Positions 34,966 to 40,194 of a stretch of 40,194 bases of DNA are shown here, one piece after another. This DNA comes from CAZKGE01 sp964541695 (GTDB taxonomy: Bacteria; Bacillota; Clostridia; Christensenellales; CAG-138): assembly GCA_964541695.1 (NCBI GenBank), contig CAZIRB010000009.1, positions 1 through 40,194 on the forward strand, in the 5' to 3' direction. Position 1 is the first letter of the stretch; every line of letters starts with the position of its first letter. Below the pieces are notes generated by a model. The model ran no database searches and had not been told where the DNA came from. It saw nothing but the letters and a program-made list of their open reading frames with translations. Made by a program: the position numbers and the translations under genes.

Positions 34966-35298
34966 TCAGTCGCTCGGCGCTTTGCTCCAGCTGATGACGG
35001 CGTCCTCGCTGCCGATGTTGATCAGCGTGTGCGGCACCGTCTCCGGCATGATGATGGCGTCCTCCTCGAACAGCTCATAGTGCATTCCCGTGCTCTCGAC
35101 ATAGAGAAGCACGTGGCCCTTGACCACAAAGAACACCTCGTGGGAGTTGGGGTGTCCCCTGTCGATGTCGCCCCGCTGGCCGGGCTTTAGGGTGGACGTG
35201 CCGAACGTGATCTTCGGCGTCACGAAATATTCCCGGCATACCTCGGGACCTTCCAGGAAGACTCTTGTTTCCCGCTTTCGAACAATGGTCACTTCCAT
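34966..35298 (-). CDS. Single-domain cupin protein
   Basis: 110-residue protein of the small-barrel cupin fold. Motif 1 reads GHPNSHEVFFVVKG with metal-ligand candidates His49, His53 and Glu54 and the closing Gly61; motif 2 reads MPETVPHTLIN with His90. This complete His-His-Glu-His set suggests a bound metal. Small cupins in sugar operons are often isomerases or mutarotase-like, and this one may act on the sugar or on its phosphate; no function is assigned. Ribosome site AAGGAG is upstream. Confidence 0.85.
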   Translation of the reverse strand: MEVTIVRKRETRVFLEGPEVCREYFVTPKITFGTSTLKPGQRGDIDRGHPNSHEVFFVVKGHVLLYVESTGMHYELFEEDAIIMPETVPHTLINIGSEDAVISWSKAPSD

Positions 35299-35325
35299 AG
35301 CTGCAATCTCCTTATATTTTTTTGT

Positions 35326-35339
35326 ACGGTTCGTACCGT
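35326..35339. promoter_or_regulatory. Inverted repeat upstream of the cupin gene
   Basis: ACGGT-TCGT-ACCGT lies about 30 bp upstream of the cupin start, inside a 249-bp intercistronic gap after the TIM-barrel gene that shows no other gene. It could be an operator or mRNA hairpin. No convincing promoter was found in the gap. Confidence 0.3.
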
Positions 35340-35547
35340 GTTCAAGATGAATTTCGGGCTTTTCGTCCGTCTGATCCGCCGATGTTCGGGGCCTTTTTGC
35401 GGAAGGGTCGTCTTTGCCGGTTTTTTGTTGAGCGGCGCCGGTTTGGTCGGGAGTGACTAAAAACGGATGGTTGTATAAGTCTAAAAATTGATATCTATGA
35501 TAGAAACATTAAATACGGAATAGAGAGTTTTGTTTGGCAGGATGCGC

Positions 35548-36219
35548 TTATTGCAGGCTGTCCATGTATTCAATGACGGCCTCGAGGTTTTTCCGGAAAT
35601 TCTCTCCGGGGGCGAAGTTCCCCGTAAAAATCGCCGAACCGATCGTAAACGCCCAGGGGTTGATGCGGTTGATAAACGCGATCCTCTCGTTGCTGCTGAT
35701 GCTCCCCGCGACGACCACCGGTTTTTTGATTCTGCGGCAGTATTCTTCGGCGAGCCCGGCGCCTTCCTTGTGGCGGAACGCCAGAATGTCGATGCCGTAG
35801 ACGCCCTTATCGAGCAGGTTTTCGGCGTCCGCAATGATCTCGTCGATCGTGCCCTCCAGCACGCTGGGGCTCCCGTGCACCTTCCCGCAGAACGGCATGA
35901 ACTTCGTATCCTGCGTCAAAATATAATCAAAAACGGATTGGTGGAAAACGGTGCCGAGAAGATAGTCAAAGCCAAGTTCGACCGCAGTTTTCGCGCCCTC
36001 CATACATTCTTCCTCGGTATAAGATACCACTTCGAGGAATGTCTCTTTGCCGGCATTTTTCATCGCTTCGACCAGTTTGCCCATTTCAGGTTTTTTCAGG
36101 CCCACGTTCTTAAACCCCCAGAACTGAACGGGTAAATCCTTACACGACTCAAACACTTCGAGTGCATCCGTTACCGTGATATCGTTGTGGGTGAGCATAA
36201 TAATCACTTTTGATTCCAT
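35548..36219 (-). CDS. Uncharacterised phosphate-binding TIM-barrel protein
   Basis: 223-residue protein, first gene of the ten-gene operon. The strand-helix rhythm is that of a beta/alpha barrel, and the C-terminal half has the ribulose-phosphate-type phosphate-binding loops VVVAGSISS (168-176) and WAFTIGSAIF (189-198). Conserved-looking polar positions include HND (11-13), the FLEVVSYTEEE segment (61-71), CGKVHGSPS (111-119) and DILAFRH (144-150). It could be an epimerase, isomerase or aldolase acting on the phosphorylated product of the FGGY kinase. I do not recognise a characterised family. Ribosome site CAGGAG is 11 nt before the ATG. Confidence 0.75.
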   Translation of the reverse strand: MESKVIIMLTHNDITVTDALEVFESCKDLPVQFWGFKNVGLKKPEMGKLVEAMKNAGKETFLEVVSYTEEECMEGAKTAVELGFDYLLGTVFHQSVFDYILTQDTKFMPFCGKVHGSPSVLEGTIDEIIADAENLLDKGVYGIDILAFRHKEGAGLAEEYCRRIKKPVVVAGSISSNERIAFINRINPWAFTIGSAIFTGNFAPGENFRKNLEAVIEYMDSLQ

Positions 36220-36549
36220 TTTTCTTTTTCTCCTGTTTTTTATCGATTTGTTGAAACAATGAATTGACGGGCTGACGACACACCTCCTTCGAAACCTCGT
36301 AATGACCGACTTGACGACCTTTGCCGCATCGGGAACAACAATAGCTTATGCGTTCCAGGGCGCTTACCTTGTTTTAAGCAACGGGTATCAATGTTTGTCG
36401 TTTATCGTGTTCTGCGATTCGTTCGATTGCACCGGATGCTGTCCACTAATACGTTTCGTTCAGTTCCCCGGGAAGGGGTTGCCGCTTTGTTTTGAGAACT
36501 ATTGAATCCACTTTGATGATTTTGGTGCATTATGAAGACTTTGCTGTTT
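36220..36549 (-). other. Long 5' leader of the ten-gene operon
   Basis: The promoter at 36556-36584 would give a leader of about 330 nt before the TIM-barrel start. It contains a possible hairpin CCCC-TTCCC-GGGG near 36465-36477, a strong ribosome-site sequence GAAGGAGG near 36283-36290 with no good start after it, and a short frame of 29 codons (from about 36326 to 36240) ahead of the main gene. No known riboswitch was recognised. Confidence 0.4.
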
Positions 36550-36555
36550 GAATAA

Positions 36556-36584
36556 ATGATACACCCTTCGTATTCTTGTGTCAA
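36556..36584 (-). promoter_or_regulatory. Strong sigma-70-like promoter of the ten-gene operon
   Basis: On the minus strand, TTGACA (36579-36584), a 17-bp spacer and TATCAT (36556-36561) are near-consensus. It is the best promoter in the 36220-37094 interval, which contains no convincing protein gene. Confidence 0.75.
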
Positions 36585-36885
36585 CCCATATATCCGTCGC
36601 TTTCCCGAATCGTTTTATGACGGCATGCTCGTCCGCTATCGCTGGTTCCGATTATGAAAGACGGCGCGATTATTCCAAATTGTATCATTTTATCTCAGCG
36701 TAGCGCTTCCCAGCCCCATAATCGCTATTAACGCGAGAGGGCGCGTATATGGTTTTGCTCTGAAATTCCCCGTTTTTTGGTTCACAGAATAGAAAATCAT
36801 CGGATTTTTGCCCCGTGCGCCCGGGAAGACTTAGTTTTAGCTTCAGTTTTTTGCAAAATATTTCATATGGAGGTCATTCCATGTC

Positions 36886-36914
36886 TTGCGCAAGGCAAAA
36901 GGAGTATTTATAAT
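36886..36914 (+). promoter_or_regulatory. Promoter of the second DeoR gene with palindrome
   Basis: TTGCGC (36886-36891), a 17-bp spacer and a perfect TATAAT (36909-36914) lie about 170 bp upstream of the repressor start. The -35 is embedded in a perfect 10-bp palindrome CTTGCGCAAG (36885-36894), a candidate operator. Confidence 0.5.
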
Positions 36915-37094
36915 ATTGCGTATGGTGGGAACGGTTGTTGTGTTTCGTCTGTCCTGCCGATTGAATCGCATCATTCCCAATTCCCCGGGGCGAAATCATC
37001 CATACGCATATCCTGACACGGACGATCCTGCCGTATGCCTCAGCATCTTCTCACGTGCCACGTTTTATATGCTAATTTGAAAGGAAGAAAACAA

Positions 37095-37859
37095 ATGCTC
37101 AAGGAGCAGCGTATCGGCATAATACTTGAGGAACTGTCCCTCAGCGGCGTGATTGCGATCGAGGACCTCGCAAAAAAAATGAATGTTTCGCATTCGACGA
37201 TTCGCAGAGATATTGAGGAACTGGAGAACCAGGCTATCCTGCGGCGCGTTCGCGGCGGCGCGGCCGCGTGCAAGGCGATCACGTCCTTTGAACCTCCCTT
37301 CTCGGTCAGGCAGGATATGTTCTATGAAGAAAAATGCAGGATTGCGCAAGCCGCCCGGTCCCTGGTTAACGCGAACGAAACGCTTTTTCTCAGCGGCGGC
37401 ACCACCATACATGAGCTGTCGAAGACCCTCCATGATATATCGCCGCTTTACATCGCCACGAACGATCTTATGAGCGCCGTCGAGCTGTCCAACTTCAACA
37501 ATATCGAGCTCATGGTGCTTGGCGGGAGCCTGCGCAAGAACCACTTCTCGCTCGACGGGTATTTCACGGAGAACATGATAAGCCAGCTCCACGCGGACAA
37601 GGCTTTCATCGGCGTCGACGCGGTGGATATGGACGCGGGATTCATGCACTTCTCGGTTCAGGAGATCGCGACCAACAAGCAGATGATCAAGGCTTCCCGC
37701 GAGGTCATCGTGCTGTGCGACCATTCGAAGTTTAATAAGGTTGCGTTCGTACACATGTGCAGCTTCGAGGATGTGGATTTGCTGATAACCGACGACGGAA
37801 TAAGCCCAGGCACGCTGGACCAGCTCAAGGAGCTCGGCGTCAAGGTTATGACGGTTTAG
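37095..37859 (+). CDS. DeoR-family transcriptional repressor
   Basis: 254-residue repressor. Winged helix-turn-helix at about residues 1-57 (LAKKMNVSHSTIRRDIEELE), followed by RVRGGA and the C-terminal phosphosugar-sensing domain with FLSGGTTIHELSK, LGGSLRKNHFS, DKAFIGVDAVD and CDHSKF. ATG 37095 follows AAGGAAG; an upstream in-frame extension starting at 37035 lacks similarity. It is divergent from the ten-gene transport/kinase operon and is its likely regulator. The inducer is probably a phosphorylated sugar made by the operon's kinase. It is clearly distinct from the first DeoR protein of this window, so the two blocks have separate control. Confidence 0.92.
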   Translation: MLKEQRIGIILEELSLSGVIAIEDLAKKMNVSHSTIRRDIEELENQAILRRVRGGAAACKAITSFEPPFSVRQDMFYEEKCRIAQAARSLVNANETLFLSGGTTIHELSKTLHDISPLYIATNDLMSAVELSNFNNIELMVLGGSLRKNHFSLDGYFTENMISQLHADKAFIGVDAVDMDAGFMHFSVQEIATNKQMIKASREVIVLCDHSKFNKVAFVHMCSFEDVDLLITDDGISPGTLDQLKELGVKVMTV

Positions 37860-37964
37860 CCCGGCGGCGGTTGATGGCGGATATATGCCGAGCGGTTGTT
37901 TTTCTTGGAAATTTTGAGCATCCCGTTCAGGTAACGCAGGTTTACATCGCATACTCCCTGCCCC

Positions 37965-37996
37965 AAAGAAGGCCGCCCATTCGGGCGGCCTTCTTT
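37965..37996. terminator. Bidirectional terminator
   Basis: AAAGAAGGCCGCCC (37965-37978) and GGGCGGCCTTCTTT (37983-37996) pair perfectly (14 bp) around ATTC. It lies between the converging repressor and membrane-protein genes and can stop both. Confidence 0.92.
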
Positions 37997-38012
37997 GTGA
38001 TCGTTGTCTGCG

Positions 38013-39248
38013 CTATTGTTTTTTCGGCCATCTGCCCTTTAAAAAACAGAGCAGGAGCATCAGCCCGCCGAAGATCGTGATCGACAGGAGCTTGCAGGTG
38101 AAAAAGGCGTGTATGCCGGAGTGGTTTGTGAGCACGCAGTACCAGAGAAAGGGGTAAAGCGTAACGAGAGCGAGCGGAAACAGGTCCCGAAAGGGAGTTC
38201 GCTTTGTTTCGTGTCCCCGGCGCGCAAGCAGAAAGCCGGCGCCGAACGCCGCGGCGACGCCCAGCGCCGCTCCGGCAAAGGCAAGGAAGCTGAAAGGGAA
38301 GGAGGGGAACAGGCTTTTGATGTTTTTCAGGATGACCGGCAGACGGTCAAAATGTTTGCCGGGGTCGGTGTATTCCGGCACGTTCAGGCGCATCAGGGCG
38401 GCCGAAACCGCGTCGGAAAGCACGTCCGCCTTCAGAACCAGTCCGCCGATGAGCCATTTGGACGCCCAAAATAGACCGTAGCCCAAGGCCCAGAATACGG
38501 ACAGCTGCAATGTGCTGCCGAGCGCGGATTTCCCCGCGGGCAGCTCATGGAACAGCCGCAGCCCCAAAAGCGCAATGAGCGGGAGGCCCAGCGTCAGAAG
38601 GGGCACCGTCAAAAGATCGAAGAAGCTCGTCAGGATCCCGACGAGGAAGAACAGCAGAATCAGTTTCTCTTGCGAGAGCCGTTCCCCATAATGCAGGATC
38701 AGCAGCATGAACAGGAACGTCAAATAAAACACCGCCGCATATTGCAGCGACATGGGTACGAGGAAAAACCATACGGCAAGGAGCGAGACGGCAAAGGCAA
38801 GGGCCGCAAAAAAGTCGATTTTGCGCGCCGTCTCGTAAAACACGCTGCAGAACAGCAGCATCAGAAGGATCATGTGGATATAGCGCACAAGCTCGATGCT
38901 GCCAAGGCACAGGAGCGGCCTTAAAAACAGCAGGTAGCCGTGCCAGTAGCGGGCGTAATCGCGCACATACAGGGCGTTATGCAGGGCCGATTCCGATTCG
39001 TCCGCGAGGCAGGTTTCCACCATCAGATTGTTGGTATAGTTGTCGATGGTCAGCGGCTGGGGGTTTGAGTGAAAATAATTGGGGTAATAGATGCCCTCGA
39101 CAGACCGGATATAGTAAAGGCTCAGCGTCGCATTTTCCTGGAGGGCGTCATTGGGCAGGCAGAATACCGCGGTCAAAAGCAGCACCGCCGCGGCGATGGA
39201 GCAAAGCAGAATGATGACAAGCCGCCGGATTAAAGGAAGATGGTGCAA
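38013..39248 (-). CDS. Polytopic membrane protein of unknown function
   Basis: 411-residue integral membrane protein. A first helix (about residues 8-33) is followed by an extracytoplasmic loop of roughly 80 residues with several aromatic and acidic positions (YYPNYFHSNPQPL, DYARYWHGYLLF), then about nine further hydrophobic helices, a second large loop near LNVPEYTDPGKHFDRLP, and a short basic C-terminus KGRWPKKQ. One large loop after the first helix recalls GT-C glycosyltransferases, but no diagnostic motif is secure. The TTG at 39248 is preferred because AAAGGAGG lies 7 nt upstream; an ATG 10 codons earlier overlaps that ribosome site. It is a single gene, with no clear link to its neighbours. 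Confidence 0.8.
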   Translation of the reverse strand: MHHLPLIRRLVIILLCSIAAAVLLLTAVFCLPNDALQENATLSLYYIRSVEGIYYPNYFHSNPQPLTIDNYTNNLMVETCLADESESALHNALYVRDYARYWHGYLLFLRPLLCLGSIELVRYIHMILLMLLFCSVFYETARKIDFFAALAFAVSLLAVWFFLVPMSLQYAAVFYLTFLFMLLILHYGERLSQEKLILLFFLVGILTSFFDLLTVPLLTLGLPLIALLGLRLFHELPAGKSALGSTLQLSVFWALGYGLFWASKWLIGGLVLKADVLSDAVSAALMRLNVPEYTDPGKHFDRLPVILKNIKSLFPSFPFSFLAFAGAALGVAAAFGAGFLLARRGHETKRTPFRDLFPLALVTLYPFLWYCVLTNHSGIHAFFTCKLLSITIFGGLMLLLCFLKGRWPKKQ

Positions 39249-39733
39249 GCCGGGACCTCCTTTCGGGATGAAGACCATAAATCAGACGCATCATACCATC
39301 ATTCGCTGAAATTGACAATCTCCCGCCCGTGGATTTCCGGCGAAATCCGGCCCCTGCGGCATTTTGTAGAGGCAGGGTGTAGGCTCTTTGCGCTCTGTCT
39401 TTATTAACAAAAATAGGTTGTGATTGTTACTTGATATATGAGTTTTACTTTATTTGCTCGGTACGTTAATTTAAAACCACCATTTAGTAAAACATTCCAA
39501 ACATCCGGGACCGAGGGGATAAAACTGCGAACCACCTATCTGTACAGCTAAAAAAGTCCGTGCATCGGCGAAGCGATCAATGGAATACAAAGGTTGGGTT
39601 TGCGGCCGGAGGAAGGCTGCAATGGAAATTTCTATGGGGGAAAGGAGGATGCTTGGAAACCCAGGGAGTGACCAGGACGATATTCGTAAATGGACGGAAA
39701 ATTACAATTGGTATGCTCTGGAGGAGGAGACTT
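39249..39733. other. Divergent intergenic region and structured leader
   Basis: The left part is AT-rich with no firm promoter. The right part holds a hairpin TTGCGGCC/GGCTGCAA (39600-39607 with 39615-39622, one G-T pair) whose loop is GGAGGAA, a ribosome-site sequence followed by ATG at 39622. A second site AAAGGAGG (39641-39648) precedes a TTG at 39653 that is in frame with the lipoprotein gene. These features suggest a regulated leader, unproven. Confidence 0.4.
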
Positions 39734-40150
39734 ATGAATCGCAAAAAAGGAACTGTGGGGATCGGCGGCATCTTTTTCGCGGCTGCACTGCTCGCGCTTG
39801 CCCTGTGTTTTGCGGCGTCTGGGTGCCGCGCTGCAATGGCGGAGGACGCGGAGACCAACAAAACCATAGACGACACAAAGGCTGCCCGATCGGAGACGCA
39901 GTATGCGCTCTACTATGCAAACAAGGAATTGCGGGAGCTGACGTACCTGGACGCCGAATATGCCGGGCTGAACGACGTATACGATCAGGCGGCGCGGGCC
40001 TGGTACAAGGGGCAGTATTACATGGACCTCGTCACATGCGGCGAGATTACGCAGGAGAGCGAAATCCAGCAATATCTCAATCAGGCCGTGCAATACTTCA
40101 ACGAAGCAAAAACCGGCGCCCAATCGGTTTTTGAGTCCCTGCAGCACTAG
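39734..40150 (+). CDS. Small predicted lipoprotein
   Basis: 138-residue protein with a basic start MNRKKG, a hydrophobic stretch (about 8-27) and a lipobox-like ASGC with Cys31. The mature part is helical and polar, with regularly spaced Tyr and Ala (YALYYANKELREL, YDQAARAWYKGQYYMDL, YLNQAVQYFNEA), like tetratricopeptide-type or coiled helices. ATG 39734 follows GGAGGAG with 4-6 nt spacing. An alternative TTG start at 39653 would add 27 residues before the signal peptide and is less likely. No known family recognised; surface-anchored, role unknown. The window ends 44 bp after its stop. Confidence 0.75.
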   Translation: MNRKKGTVGIGGIFFAAALLALALCFAASGCRAAMAEDAETNKTIDDTKAARSETQYALYYANKELRELTYLDAEYAGLNDVYDQAARAWYKGQYYMDLVTCGEITQESEIQQYLNQAVQYFNEAKTGAQSVFESLQH

Positions 40151-40194
40151 GCCGCAGGCGGAATAATCATCATTTGGCCCCTATATAAAGCATA

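Noticed and set aside
36302..36505. Plus-strand frame of 67 codons in the operon leader
   Set aside because: No ribosome site, Cys/Phe-rich composition, and it lies antisense to the leader of the ten-gene operon.
39560..39660. Riboswitch such as c-di-GMP class I ahead of the small lipoprotein
   Set aside because: The conserved core sequences I know for that class are not present; only generic hairpins are seen.

Overview
The window looks like a chromosomal piece of an anaerobic, Gram-positive-type Bacillota (class Clostridia), probably an uncultured gut or digester lineage. The reasons are four solute-binding or surface lipoproteins with a lipobox, strong Shine-Dalgarno sites with some TTG/GTG starts, a clostridial-type EtfB/EtfA/acyl-CoA dehydrogenase set, YesMN-type two-component genes and T-tailed hairpin terminators. 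No rRNA, CRISPR array, transposase or prophage was seen. The genes are metabolic and transport genes in three large, separately controlled blocks.

Left block (1-17.1 kb). A tRNA-Ser(GGA), whose 3' end is duplicated about 180 bp downstream, is followed by a DeoR-type repressor. Next comes a YesN/YesM-like response regulator and sensor kinase pair on the minus strand. Divergent from this pair is a ribose-type ABC importer (lipoprotein, dual ATPase, permease) and an LsrF-like thiolase/aldolase. A second promoter precedes a FGGY carbohydrate kinase, a class III aminotransferase, an acyl-CoA dehydrogenase, EtfB, an EtfA fused in frame to a complete enoyl-CoA hydratase, and a nitroreductase. The arrangement suggests a route from an imported sugar-like substrate through a phosphorylated intermediate to acyl-CoA chemistry with flavin-based electron transfer. 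The substrate cannot be read from the sequence. The EtfA-crotonase fusion is the most unusual protein here.

Middle block (17.4-26.6 kb). A minus-strand dipeptide/oligopeptide importer operon (dppB, dppC, dppD, dppF, binding lipoprotein) continues into an M55 D-aminopeptidase and a membrane-anchored D-Ala-D-Ala carboxypeptidase, which points to salvage of D-amino-acid peptides from peptidoglycan. It is divergent from a Fis-type AAA+ regulator that has lost the sigma-54 contact loop (GAFTGA). Both sides carry sigma-70-like promoters.

Right block (26.6-37.9 kb). A ten-gene minus-strand operon encodes a TIM-barrel protein, a cupin, a second FGGY kinase, an SDR dehydrogenase, two CUT1-type permeases, a small two-helix membrane protein, two different ATPases and a solute-binding lipoprotein. 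This gene set resembles the GlpSTPQ-type polyol importers. The two ATPases carry complementary motif losses that predict one working and one degenerate ATP site. A DeoR repressor lies divergently beyond a long leader and intergenic region.

The end of the window holds a polytopic membrane protein on the minus strand and a small lipoprotein on the plus strand, separated by an apparently structured leader. All functional calls come from reading motifs and recalling families; no searches were run.
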